In this document: piece by piece, positions 1-11,805 of the stretch
How positions within the stretch are numbered: position 1 is the first letter of the stretch
Layout: every line of letters starts with the position of its first letter
NCBI GenBank assembly: GCA_030706455.1
Contig: JAUZOL010000014.1
Coordinates: 1 to 39,185 of the forward strand
Direction of reading: 5' to 3'
Source of the DNA: Bacteroidota bacterium
GTDB taxonomy: Bacteria; Bacteroidota; Bacteroidia; Bacteroidales; Paludibacteraceae
Length of the DNA: 39,185 nt
Notes under the pieces: model-generated
The model's input: only the letters and a program-made list of their open reading frames with translations
What the model was told of the DNA's origin: nothing
Databases searched by the model: none
Program-made: the position numbers and the translations under genes

Positions 1-143
1 CTGTTGTAACCGCAAAGGGCTCAAAGAAAACGCAAAGATCGCAAAGATTTTTCGTAATCTCTGCGATCTTCGCATAAAGCTCAGCGTTCTCTGCGGTAAG
101 AAGACGATTTCAATCGTACATTGTAAATGAATAAATTGTAAAT
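1..143. repeat. CGCAAAG-type element and inverted leader repeat downstream of the last GH2 gene
   Basis: Positions 1-99 carry ACCGCAAAG, GGCTCAAAG, CGCAAAGATCGCAAAGA, then the inverse words TCTCTGCGATCTTCGC and TCTCTGCGGT, so it folds as a long imperfect hairpin of the family seen at 21862 and 29322. Positions 111-143 are the exact inverted complement of 2754-2786 (33 of 33 bases) and touch the GH2 stop codon at 144-146. The window's left edge cuts whatever lies beyond. Confidence 0.7.
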
Positions 144-2747
144 TTAATTGGCTTTTACTTCGCCGAAATCGGTCTGCTGTTTTTCCACTTCATTCAGAAG
201 TTTTTGCTTCTCTTCGTCCGTCAATGTTTTACGTTTCGAAGAGTTATATCCCTGATTAACTGAATTTACCGTCGGTTTTTCTTCAAACAACAAAGTGCGC
301 GAAGGAGCCACACTCGAAAATTCAAGCGTTGCCGATTTCGGTGCGTATTCACCCTCAAACAGAGGACGAGCCGTTATTTTTATCTTTCCTGCCTTGGTGG
401 TCGAACGAATCAATGCCGGCGCCGAACCAAATTCCACTACACGCGGATTGGCCTGAATCGTTTCATCGCCGATGATCTCGCCCTCGCCTTCAACCGAAAA
501 CAAAATTTGCTCTTTTGCCAATCGGCGCACGTTCCCCTGATCGTCGGTCACCTCTGCAATGACGCAGACAAAATCGGATCCGTCGGCAGTAAGTTGCTGA
601 CCTTCGTTATCAAGACGAAGACGGATTTGGGTAGAACGACGCGAAGGCATCTTCGTTTCTGTCGCCACCACTTTGCCATCGATCAATCCTTCAGCCTTAA
701 AGCTGACGCGTTGCCAGTTTTTCTGCACGTAAGGAAACTGGCGCATTTCGTAAAAATCGTATGCATTCTTGAAAACAATCGGAGGATGCGGCATTCCGCG
801 CAGTGCTTTCGGAGCCTTCTGTACCAGCGTGTCGCGCTCGTAACGAATCAGGCGCACCTCATCGCAGTTGGTAAATACCGTCACATCGGGACTGGAGAAC
901 GGACTGATTTCGCTGGCAATATACACTACCGGCTTGATGTCGGCCAACGGATGCGGTCTCTTCGGATCGATCTGACTGCGGAACATGTAGTACGAATATT
1001 TGTACTGACGGAAATTATCCATAATGCCACCCCAGTAAGGATCGGGATGGTAGCCCCGCTGATGGTCGAACGGATGCCACTGACAACCGCCGACAAACTG
1101 AGCCGGAGCATCGCACATCTCGTTGTAAATCTTTGCAAGGTGCATGGCCTGAATCAACTGCGGACCTTCACCCCAGAAACGGGCAGCCCGGTTGGGAGTG
1201 TTATGGGCATACCAGTCATCCACATATTCACCCCATTCGCGGGTAAAGATGCTCTGTTTCACAGTCCCTATGTCGCGCGGCCAGCCGTACACCACTTCAA
1301 AGTTATCTTTCACCCCTTTCGAGTTAAGATCGGCAGCGTCGTAACGACCCGGATAAGGATACTCTTCCTTGGTAATTTTATAGGCATTGAGCGAAAAATC
1401 GAGTGGAAACGGAGTCTCATTCAGGATCGGTTCCCACATCAACACCGAGGTGTGGTTGCGGTCACGACGAATCATGTTGCGAATATCGGAATAGACCAAG
1501 TTAGCAAACTCAGGGTCTTTGTTCCAGAACTGCCAGCCGGGAGTAGGCACAATCACAAACAGACCCAGTTCGTCGCAAGCATCCATAAAAGAGGGGTCCT
1601 GCGGGTAATGAGCCGAACGGATGATACGGCAACCGGCATCGCGCAGTTTCTTGGCATCGCGCCACTGTTGCGAGTTGGGAACGGCATTGCCCACGTAGGC
1701 AAAATCCTGGTGGCGGTTACCGCCAATCAGTTTTTCGTAAGGCTTTCCGTTGAGATAAAAACCATCGACGCCACGGAATTCGGCCTTGCGGATACCGATA
1801 CGTGTCATGCCTCCATCCAACGCAGTTTTGCCAGAAATAACGCGCGATTCCACATGATAGAGCAACGGTTCATCGGGTGTCCAGAGCACCGGATTCTTCA
1901 CCTTGACAGCCTGTTTTACCTGTTTCGACTCTCCTTTTTTCAGCGAAACGCTTGCAACGGTTTTGGCCACTACATTCCCTTTCGGATCAATCAATGAGGT
2001 TTCCACCTTCACGCTTTGTGAACGGTCCGACTGGTTCTGCACGTCGGTATCAATAAAGACATCCGCCAGTTTGTCGTTGATTTCGCCGTAATGCACAAAG
2101 ACACCGCCACCGGCCACTTTTCCGGCTTCGTTGGGGTCGGAGATATTGACCGTATTCTTTACCACCAACCAAATATCGCGGTAGATTCCTCCGTGGTAAG
2201 CAAAGTCGAGTGTCTTCTGACTTTTACCCGGCGGGTAATTCTTGTCATCACTGTTGTCGGCACAAACGGCCACTACACATTTCTGACCCGGCACCGCACC
2301 GGCTTTCAACAGATCGATGCTGAAGGGCAGATAGCCACCCAGATGTTGCTTCACCAGCTTGCCGTTGAGATAGACCTTGCACTTGCCCATCACCGCCTCG
2401 AAGTAAAGCTCTACCTTTTTGCCGGCGTAGGCTTTGTCGACCGTGAAGTGCTTGCGGTACCAAGCGATGCCCTGATAATTACGGCAACCGCTCGCCTCGG
2501 CAGGCTCCAGTTCCACGGTATGCGGCGTACTCACCACATCCCACGCGGCATCTTTGAAGTCGACCTTTTCCGCTCCGGCTACATCACCTTTGTGGAAACG
2601 CCACCCGACATTAAAATTATACACTTGCCGACCACTATTTTGCAGGTCGTAAAATCCCGCCGCCGAAAACGAAGGCTGATACTCTTTCGCACCGAGGCTA
2701 AGAGCCAATGGCAGGAAAAGAGAAAATACTAAATGTTTAAGTCGCAT
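144..2747 (-). CDS. Secreted GH2 glycoside hydrolase (beta-galactosidase/beta-glucuronidase superfamily)
   Basis: This 867-residue protein starts with a signal peptide (about residues 1-20) and is probably exported. It has the GH2 order: sugar-binding jelly-roll (about 40-200), immunoglobulin-like domain (about 215-320), then a TIM barrel. The barrel carries the acid/base motif Asn443-Glu444 (WEPILNE) and a likely nucleophile Glu504 (TREWGE). The C-terminal part looks like further Ig-like beta-sandwich domains of the type common in Bacteroidota GH2 proteins. GH2 enzymes are retaining exo-hydrolases acting on beta-galactosides, beta-glucuronides, beta-mannosides or alpha-L-arabinopyranosides, and the exact sugar cannot be read here. 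It lacks the large C-terminal domain of LacZ. It is the last gene of the run and is bracketed by a perfect 33-bp inverted repeat, one arm touching the stop codon and the other 7 bases from the start codon. Confidence 0.9.
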   Translation of the reverse strand: MRLKHLVFSLFLPLALSLGAKEYQPSFSAAGFYDLQNSGRQVYNFNVGWRFHKGDVAGAEKVDFKDAAWDVVSTPHTVELEPAEASGCRNYQGIAWYRKHFTVDKAYAGKKVELYFEAVMGKCKVYLNGKLVKQHLGGYLPFSIDLLKAGAVPGQKCVVAVCADNSDDKNYPPGKSQKTLDFAYHGGIYRDIWLVVKNTVNISDPNEAGKVAGGGVFVHYGEINDKLADVFIDTDVQNQSDRSQSVKVETSLIDPKGNVVAKTVASVSLKKGESKQVKQAVKVKNPVLWTPDEPLLYHVESRVISGKTALDGGMTRIGIRKAEFRGVDGFYLNGKPYEKLIGGNRHQDFAYVGNAVPNSQQWRDAKKLRDAGCRIIRSAHYPQDPSFMDACDELGLFVIVPTPGWQFWNKDPEFANLVYSDIRNMIRRDRNHTSVLMWEPILNETPFPLDFSLNAYKITKEEYPYPGRYDAADLNSKGVKDNFEVVYGWPRDIGTVKQSIFTREWGEYVDDWYAHNTPNRAARFWGEGPQLIQAMHLAKIYNEMCDAPAQFVGGCQWHPFDHQRGYHPDPYWGGIMDNFRQYKYSYYMFRSQIDPKRPHPLADIKPVVYIASEISPFSSPDVTVFTNCDEVRLIRYERDTLVQKAPKALRGMPHPPIVFKNAYDFYEMRQFPYVQKNWQRVSFKAEGLIDGKVVATETKMPSRRSTQIRLRLDNEGQQLTADGSDFVCVIAEVTDDQGNVRRLAKEQILFSVEGEGEIIGDETIQANPRVVEFGSAPALIRSTTKAGKIKITARPLFEGEYAPKSATLEFSSVAPSRTLLFEEKPTVNSVNQGYNSSKRKTLTDEEKQKLLNEVEKQQTDFGEVKAN

Positions 2748-2753
2748 ATATCT

Positions 2754-2845
2754 ATTTACAATTTATTCATTTACAATGTACGATTGGAATTTGAATCTGT
2801 GTTTTACCATAAAGGGAACAAAGGATTACACAAAGGACTCAAAAC
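2754..2845. repeat. Leader repeat with a right-truncated CGCAAAG-type element (copy D)
   Basis: The leader (2754-2786) lies 7 bases from the GH2 start codon and matches positions 111-143 in inverted orientation. TGAATCTG (2792-2799) is the left terminal word of the element, followed by weak CACAAAG/CTCAAAG words. The right terminal word CAGATTCA is missing. Confidence 0.65.
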
Positions 2846-2860
2846 AATAATTTAGAACTA

Positions 2861-3160
2861 TCATTTTTTACAATAAAAACCAAACCCTTTTTCATTACGA
2901 GAATAAACAATCAAATAGTCTTCAATACAAAAAATCAAATTACCAACGTATTGGTGTTGATTGTAAATTACTCCCCATTTAATAGTATAGATAGAATCCT
3001 CAAACACTAAAAAGTCTCCGACCGAAGCATATTGACTATTTTTCCATTCATGTTTACTCACATAATAGCTTGAACCTAAATAATAGGCACAACAGACAAC
3101 AACAATAATCAATGCAATTTTTGAAATCTTACTTTTGATAAATTTCATCATAAAATTCAT
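2861..3160 (-). CDS. Small membrane-anchored hypothetical protein
   Basis: I do not recognise this 99-residue protein. It begins with a short basic segment followed by one hydrophobic helix (about residues 14-31), so it is likely a membrane-anchored protein with a small soluble C-terminal domain rich in Tyr, Ile and Val. Three Met codons (residues 1, 4 and 5) could serve as the start. Its DNA is visibly richer in A+T than the flanking hydrolase genes, suggesting a separate origin. It sits between the sialate O-acetylesterase-like gene and the last GH2 gene, and nothing in it points to carbohydrate metabolism. Confidence 0.6.
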   Translation of the reverse strand: MNFMMKFIKSKISKIALIIVVVCCAYYLGSSYYVSKHEWKNSQYASVGDFLVFEDSIYTIKWGVIYNQHQYVGNLIFCIEDYLIVYSRNEKGFGFYCKK

Positions 3161-3249
3161 TTGGTTAAATTGTTATATTTATGCACTTTATATCTCTCTA
3201 TCAAATTCAATTTCCTCATCCTCAAATTCCCAAATTTTCAAATCGGATG

Positions 3250-4677
3250 CTACCAATTGTCCGTCCGGAACGACGATACCGGCAGACCTTCGTTGCTGAA
3301 GAGGTCTCCGACTACAAAGTCCTTGAAAGCATAACGGACAGCCATCGGTTTGGGGACGTCGGGAGAGGATACCTCCACTTTCGCACGGTTAATCACCGCC
3401 TTGGCAGGATGGAACACCTTGTCGTCACCGGCTATCTCAAATGTTTTCAACTCTTTACCAAAAGAGGTCAGCCAGAGCGGTGCATTGTCGAAATTCAGGA
3501 TTGCCTTGCCATCCTTGTCGACGGTCATATCTTTGAGTACCGGACTTTCGCAGGCAAAACCTTTTTGTCCGTAAGTTTTGGCCAATGCCATCAATGCCAG
3601 CCGTTCGCCACCCACGTTTTTGCGCATGGGATGGATGCAAAACTCCTCGCCGATGTCCATCAACGACACCATACCCGAGTTGGGTATCAATTTCTGCGCT
3701 TTGAATTGTGCCTCGCGCTGGTAAGCCGAATTGAACTTGCCGCCCCACTTCTCTTTCGGGGAGATGGAAGCATAATTGTATGGTGCAATCTGACAGTAGT
3801 AGAACGGAAAATCGCCTTCGTCCCAGAGTTGCCGCCAGTTGCTTACCATCGTCTTCATGAGCGCCGGATATTGATCGGGATTTTCGTAATTGCTTTCTCC
3901 CTGATACCAGATGCAGCCCTTAATGCCGTATCCGATGATGGGATTGAGCATCCCGTTGAAAAGCATCAGCGGCGTGCGGTTAGGCGCCTTGATGGTATCG
4001 CCCTGTTTGGCAAACTTCGTTTCGGGGAAATCCTTCAGCATCTCACGGTTCATCCACGCTTCAATGGTGGAGCCGCCCCATGAGCAAAGGATCAGGCCGA
4101 CCGGTTCGTCGAGCATTTCGTTGAGAAGTTTGCCGAAGTAGTAACCCGTTGCGCTGAACTCCTTCACCGTTTCGGGAGTCGCTTCTTGCCAGGTGCCTGA
4201 GATGGTGTCGACCGGAGCGAGCTGTCCGTTACGTTTGACGGTGATGAGGCGCAGCATCGGATTCTTCGATTTGAGAATATCCATGTTGCCATTCAGGATG
4301 GGATTGCCCTTGAAACCCTTCATCGGCATCTCCATGTTGGACTGGCCGCTGCAAAGCCACACTTCGCCGATCAGCACGTTTTTCAGCGTTACCGGTTTGC
4401 CGTCGCTAAAGGTGATGCGATAAGCCGTTTTGCTGGCTTTCGGGGTAGCCACAAAAGCTTTCCATTTGCCATCGGCACCGGCTTTGGCTTCGACTGTTTT
4501 GCCATCCCACGACGGGGTGATTTTAACGACGGAATTGGCTTTCGCCCATCCCCAGACAGCCACTTTCGACTGCTGCTGCAACACCATATTGTCTGAAAAG
4601 ATGTGCGACAAACGCACTTCGGCATGAGCCATCAAAGCCAATGCCAAACACACAAAAACTAATACTAACTTCTTCAT
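3250..4677 (-). CDS. Sialate O-acetylesterase-like SGNH carbohydrate esterase
   Basis: This protein of 475 residues has a signal peptide (about 1-19). I chose the start at 4677 because the frame stays open upstream only through an intergenic repeat, and the secretory leader begins at this Met. The SGNH hydrolase signature is clear: Ser110 in the block WLCSGQSNME, the WYQGESN block at about 257-263, and a C-terminal Asp/His pair near Asp341 and His349 (IHP). Family members remove O-acetyl groups from sialic acids, but homologues in plant-glycan loci deacetylate pectin or hemicellulose side chains. No sialidase, sialic acid lyase or epimerase gene lies nearby, so acetylated plant polysaccharide is the more likely substrate. 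It would clear acetyl groups that block the exo-hydrolases encoded around it. Confidence 0.88.
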   Translation of the reverse strand: MKKLVLVFVCLALALMAHAEVRLSHIFSDNMVLQQQSKVAVWGWAKANSVVKITPSWDGKTVEAKAGADGKWKAFVATPKASKTAYRITFSDGKPVTLKNVLIGEVWLCSGQSNMEMPMKGFKGNPILNGNMDILKSKNPMLRLITVKRNGQLAPVDTISGTWQEATPETVKEFSATGYYFGKLLNEMLDEPVGLILCSWGGSTIEAWMNREMLKDFPETKFAKQGDTIKAPNRTPLMLFNGMLNPIIGYGIKGCIWYQGESNYENPDQYPALMKTMVSNWRQLWDEGDFPFYYCQIAPYNYASISPKEKWGGKFNSAYQREAQFKAQKLIPNSGMVSLMDIGEEFCIHPMRKNVGGERLALMALAKTYGQKGFACESPVLKDMTVDKDGKAILNFDNAPLWLTSFGKELKTFEIAGDDKVFHPAKAVINRAKVEVSSPDVPKPMAVRYAFKDFVVGDLFSNEGLPVSSFRTDNW

Positions 4678-4720
4678 TTTTAATATTATAATCTCCAAAC
4701 AGAGTTTAACGACAAATTTT

Positions 4721-4870
4721 ATAACTCTGCCCTTTAGGGCGGAGGCACAACAAACAATCCAATTCGGCTTTAGCCTTGAAACAAACAGCTTGCTTTTACT
4801 GGGCTGCAATTTTCATGGCTAAAGCCTAATATACTTTCTGACCTTTCTCCGCCCTAAAGGACGGAGTTAT
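4721..4870. repeat. MITE-like nested inverted repeat, about 150 bp
   Basis: The outer arms at 4721-4744 and 4847-4870 are inverted copies of 24 bases with only two mismatches, each built around the palindromic core CCCTTTAGGGC or a one-base variant. Inside, a second inverted pair (GGCTTTAGCC near 4763-4775 and GGCTAAAGCC near 4817-4827) makes the element a nested hairpin. It has no coding capacity. It ends two bases from the stop codon of the upstream GH2 gene, so it could also fold as a terminator or mRNA-stabilising structure between that gene and the esterase gene. Confidence 0.75.
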
Positions 4871-4872
4871 TC

Positions 4873-7743
4873 TTACTTCCCAAATTTCAGATAAATACTT
4901 CCCTTTTGCACACCACTCACCCATTTGGCCTGCGATGAGGGGCCGATGAGGTCGGTAGAGTTCACCTTGTTGCGCATGGCCGGGATCACCTTCAGCACCG
5001 AGATGCCGGTTTGAGGCAGGGTGAAGAGCTGCGCATCGCGACCGTCACGCGGAGTGAACACGCCGAGATAGCTATCGGGATCGTCGTTTCCGAGTGCAAA
5101 GTTACCCTCTTTGGTAGTAAAATTTACCCATTTCCAGTTGGCAAAATAGCCTTTGAATTCGGGATATTCGAACGACTCGCCAGGAATCGGATCGTTATAA
5201 TCGCGTTGCCAACTGTCGAGCAGCGTGCCATGAACACGGTTTTGCCAAACGCGGTAAGGACCGTTACCCAACCATTGTTTCGACACCACCTTGTCTTCCG
5301 GATAATCGAATTTCACGCCCATCAACTCGACTTCGCCTTCGTAATCGTACTGATAATCGACGCGAATGTTGCCGTCAGCCGAAATCGCCCAGTGCGTTTT
5401 TTGCAGGTTGCCGAAATAGGTAGCATCTACCGTCACACTATCGGCAGTCGCTTTGAAAGTGAACGCGGTGAGTTTATCGTTGCCCGAAATATCGTTGTAA
5501 ATACGTTCTTTGCTCTTGGCATCCTTGTCGTCGTGGTTGTAGAACACGTCCATGGAACGGTCGCCGCGGCGGGCTGCTGTGAAGCGAGGACCTTTGCCAA
5601 ACGAAATAGCTTTGCCATCATGAAGGACATTGACCAGTTCGCCCGATTTTTTGCTAAAGGTCAATTCGTCGGAAGCGGTTTTTACAATCAGGTTGTCACC
5701 CTCTTCGCGGGCAGAAACAGAGCCTTTTTGTCCGCCGAAAGAGATGAAATCGGTCGGTTTTTTCCAGCTCCAGTCCCATGTCCAGATCTCCTTGCCAAAA
5801 GGATCGGTAGCGGTAAGATAGAGCACATCGGCCTTGCGCCAATCGGAAGGCAGGTTGAGTCTCAGTGTGCCGGAAGCATGAGCCGCCACATCAGGCGAAG
5901 AAATTTCACCAGAAGCAACAACCTGTTTTTCTTTCAGGTAAGGCAATTTCGCCAGTTTCCAAGCAAACTTACAGTTTTTCAGGTTGATGAAGTCGTAGCG
6001 ATTTTCGACAGCCAACACACCATTGAAATTTTCGAACAACGAAGCAACGTTGACCTGTACCGGCGCCCAGACCTGTTTGACAGTAAAAAAGCTCCCCTCT
6101 TTTTCGTGATGCGGTCCCACAATACCGTCGGGGGCATAGCTGCCGGCATTATCAATTTTACCGTTCTGGTCGGTGCGCACTACGCCTTCATCGGCAAATA
6201 CCCAGAGGAAACCACCCGCACTACGCGGATGTTTGCGCATCATCTCCCAATAATCGTACAAACCGGCACCATGGCCGCCATCATACAAACCGTGCAAGAA
6301 CTCGGTGGGCATAAAGATCTCCGGTTTGCGCATATACTCCTGGCTTTCACCATACGAACGATAGTGCATGGTTTCGAAGCCGCCAAAATTTGCCTGAGGA
6401 TGCAATACCGGACGCTTTTGCGGATCAAGAGGGGCAAATTCTCCGTCAAGATCAAAATTGAAGCCGCCCTCATTGCCGTTCGACCACCAGGTAACGCTCG
6501 GGTGATTCAGGTCGCGGGTTACCATTTCGTTTACCAGTTTTTTACCCACGGTGGTATCGTATTTTCCATGCCAGCCAAGCAATTCCACCATCACGTAGAG
6601 ACCCAATTCGTCGCAGGCATCCAGGAATTCGGGATCGGACGGATAGTGAGACAGGCGTACGGCATTCATGTTCATCTCCTTGATGAGTTTTACATCATCG
6701 TAATTGTCTTTTTTGCTGAGCGTACGGCCGGTTTCGGGACGGAAACTATGTCGGTTTACCCCTTTCACGAGAACCTTTTGTCCGTTGATATACAAACCGT
6801 CGCTCGGGCGTACTTCGATGGTGCGGAAGCCGAAACGTTCTTTCACGGTATGACGGACAATATTGCCCTGTATCAACGAAAACGTCACATTATAAAGGTT
6901 CGGCGTTTCGGGCGACCAGGTTTTGATGCCTGAAAATGCGCCTTGTACTTTCACGCGATCAGAACCACCGCGCACCGGCACTTCAATAGCTTTACCCACA
7001 TTTTTACCCTCTTTGTCTGTCAACTGAGCCACCACCTTGAAATCGGAACCCTGCCCCGAACCGAGATAGACATCGGCAGCAAACGAACCGTCAGCTTTTG
7101 CATCAATGGCAATGCGGTCGATATTCTGAGCCGGAAGGGCCTCCACAAATACCGGACGAATAATGCCTCCAAAATTCCAAAAGTCGGCGCGACGTTCGGC
7201 AAGATTCACACTCGGATTGGAGGACTCTTTGCTGACTGTCACCTCCAACATATTTTCCTTGTCACCAAAAAAGATGCGGTCGCTCACATCTGCCTTGAAA
7301 CGGTAGAACGAGCCCTGATGGAGTCCCACACATTTACGACCGTTGATTTGCGCTTCACAGTCGGTCATCACACCATCAAAGACAATGCGCACCTCACGAC
7401 CCGCCCACTCCTTCGGCAGTTTGAACTTGTACTTATACTTGCCCTGCTCCTTAGCAATGCCCGGAGGATCGGCCTTGCCATAAAACGGCATTCCGTACTG
7501 GTAGGTACCAAAACCCTGCAATTCCCAGCAGGAAGGCACTTTGATTTTCGTCCATTTACCACTGTTACGACCGTCGGTACAGAAAAAATCCCAATCGACA
7601 GCATCGTCGGAACCATGCCCCGAAAGGTACTGAATCGCCGTTTCGGTCGACGCGGCAACCACCGGACTTTTCTTTTGCGCCTGTAGGTTCAGGACACTCA
7701 CAAACGCTGCAACAAGCAGCAAGATAAAGGTTTGTTTTTTCAT
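4873..7743 (-). CDS. Secreted GH2 beta-galactosidase-type hydrolase
   Basis: This 956-residue protein has a signal peptide (about 1-22). The start at 7743 is preferred: upstream codons in frame read through a CGCAAAG-type repeat, and the leader MKKQTF begins here. The domain order is sugar-binding domain (about 45-205), Ig-like domain (about 210-310), TIM barrel (about 315-610) and a C-terminal beta-galactosidase small-chain-like domain (about 680-950). The acid/base is Asn424-Glu425 (SNGNEGG) and the nucleophile probably Glu481 (MPTEF). The large C-terminal domain is the arrangement of LacZ-type beta-galactosidases, although TEFLHG is divergent from the LacZ SEYAHAM block, so another beta-linked sugar is possible. 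The gene follows another GH2 gene in the same direction, separated by a repeat-filled gap. Confidence 0.92.
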   Translation of the reverse strand: MKKQTFILLLVAAFVSVLNLQAQKKSPVVAASTETAIQYLSGHGSDDAVDWDFFCTDGRNSGKWTKIKVPSCWELQGFGTYQYGMPFYGKADPPGIAKEQGKYKYKFKLPKEWAGREVRIVFDGVMTDCEAQINGRKCVGLHQGSFYRFKADVSDRIFFGDKENMLEVTVSKESSNPSVNLAERRADFWNFGGIIRPVFVEALPAQNIDRIAIDAKADGSFAADVYLGSGQGSDFKVVAQLTDKEGKNVGKAIEVPVRGGSDRVKVQGAFSGIKTWSPETPNLYNVTFSLIQGNIVRHTVKERFGFRTIEVRPSDGLYINGQKVLVKGVNRHSFRPETGRTLSKKDNYDDVKLIKEMNMNAVRLSHYPSDPEFLDACDELGLYVMVELLGWHGKYDTTVGKKLVNEMVTRDLNHPSVTWWSNGNEGGFNFDLDGEFAPLDPQKRPVLHPQANFGGFETMHYRSYGESQEYMRKPEIFMPTEFLHGLYDGGHGAGLYDYWEMMRKHPRSAGGFLWVFADEGVVRTDQNGKIDNAGSYAPDGIVGPHHEKEGSFFTVKQVWAPVQVNVASLFENFNGVLAVENRYDFINLKNCKFAWKLAKLPYLKEKQVVASGEISSPDVAAHASGTLRLNLPSDWRKADVLYLTATDPFGKEIWTWDWSWKKPTDFISFGGQKGSVSAREEGDNLIVKTASDELTFSKKSGELVNVLHDGKAISFGKGPRFTAARRGDRSMDVFYNHDDKDAKSKERIYNDISGNDKLTAFTFKATADSVTVDATYFGNLQKTHWAISADGNIRVDYQYDYEGEVELMGVKFDYPEDKVVSKQWLGNGPYRVWQNRVHGTLLDSWQRDYNDPIPGESFEYPEFKGYFANWKWVNFTTKEGNFALGNDDPDSYLGVFTPRDGRDAQLFTLPQTGISVLKVIPAMRNKVNSTDLIGPSSQAKWVSGVQKGSIYLKFGK

Positions 7744-7759
7744 ATATTTTTTCGATTCC

Positions 7760-7870
7760 AAAATTTCATTTTTTAACCACAAAGAACGCTGAGTTTTTCG
7801 CAGAGGGCTCAAAGAGATTTCTTTGCGATCTCTGCGCATTCTTTGCTCACTTTGCGGTTTGTCAGATTCA
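7760..7870. repeat. CGCAAAG-type intergenic repeat, left end degraded
   Basis: This gap between two GH2 genes contains alternating words such as ACCACAAAG, GCAGAGGGCTCAAAG, GCGATCTCTGCG and CTTTGCGGT, ending in the terminal word CAGATTCA (7863-7870). The same right end occurs at 21953-21960 and 29424-29431. The matching left word TGAATCTG is absent, so this is a truncated or decayed copy of the element described at 21862-21960 and 29322-29431. It includes the region just upstream of the GH2 start at 7743. Confidence 0.65.
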
Positions 7871-7886
7871 TTGCCACATTCTCAAA

Positions 7887-11153
<3,267 letters not shown>

Positions 11154-11188
11154 TCAACACAAAGGCTCAAAGAAATCACAATGATATT

Positions 11189-11521
11189 TTAATCTGTTAT
11201 CAAACTAAAATCTTCTGTGTTCCCAATCCTCTCAAATTCACTACCATACGAACTCTCTAAGTAAGGTATAATTGCCCTATCGTAATTTGCAATTGTATTT
11301 ACGTCGTAAAACATTGTGTTCTCAGAATTGTCAACATATTCTTGAGTTTCCGTACCTGAGAAAAAACGCCAGCCACTATCTGCTTCATCTTCGGGTTCTT
11401 CTCGGTACATATATCCAACCTTCATGCCCTCAACAGTAATTTTATCTGTTGCAAAACATCCACCCATATGAGAAATTATATCTATAATTTCTTCAGCTTT
11501 AATTTTAAAGTTCTTTTCCAT
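11189..11521 (-). CDS. DUF2185 family protein (possible immunity-type protein)
   Basis: This is a 110-residue acidic cytoplasmic protein. It matches my recollection of the DUF2185 pattern: an early Ala-Thr-Asp-Lys-Ile-Thr segment, then VGYMYREEP, then DSGWRFFSG (about 58-66), and a later DVNTIANYD block followed by a Tyr/Ser-rich tail. Members are short, and some have been grouped with the immunity proteins of bacterial toxin systems. I see no toxin gene beside it. Its DNA is more A+T-rich than its neighbours and it interrupts a series of hydrolase genes, so it is probably unrelated to glycan use. The start at 11521 gives a natural length for the family. Confidence 0.75.
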   Translation of the reverse strand: MEKNFKIKAEEIIDIISHMGGCFATDKITVEGMKVGYMYREEPEDEADSGWRFFSGTETQEYVDNSENTMFYDVNTIANYDRAIIPYLESSYGSEFERIGNTEDFSLITD

Positions 11522-11805
11522 CAGAATCTAATATTTACAAGAACCTAAATTTACTTACATATTATACTCTCCAATTAATCTTAGATTGTTACAACAAAGA
11601 TTTTATATTCAGATAAATGTCGTTTGTAAAGACGTTGCATGCAACGTCTTTACAGAACCTGCAATGCAATGTGTCTTTTCAAATTATTATTGTTGTATTC
11701 CACAAAGTACAAATTTACCCTGTTTTTGTATCCTACGAAATACACTTCACTTACTTCACAATCTATTGTTTCAATGAGCGATTTGGAAATCGCTTGACCC
11801 TGAAG
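11522..11805. repeat. Noncoding gap with a 30-bp perfect palindrome and a hairpin
   Basis: No gene is supported here. Positions 11625-11654 form a perfect palindrome of two 15-base arms (TGTAAAGACGTTGCA and its complement) with no loop. Positions 11777-11794 (AGCGATTT, GG, AAATCGCT) form a short hairpin 12-29 bases past the stop codon of the fusion gene at 11806. It could act as a transcription end signal, although no clear U-tract follows. The remainder is A+T-rich and unremarkable. Confidence 0.7.

Noticed and set aside
507-1997. Long open frame on the plus strand across the last GH2 gene
   Set aside because: It runs antisense to a clear GH2 gene, its translation shows no domain, and similar long antisense frames occur under every large hydrolase gene here (for example 5011-6933, 9681-11132, 12961-14556, 14593-16206 and 27640-29406). 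These result from codon bias in the true genes.
3250-4677. Sialic acid utilisation
   Set aside because: Only the O-acetylesterase-type protein is seen. No sialidase, lyase, kinase or epimerase is present, and the family also acts on acetylated plant glycans.
4678-4809. Longer start for the sialate O-acetylesterase-like gene
   Set aside because: The extra 44 codons translate the inverted repeat and give no sensible leader; the signal peptide begins at the Met at 4677.
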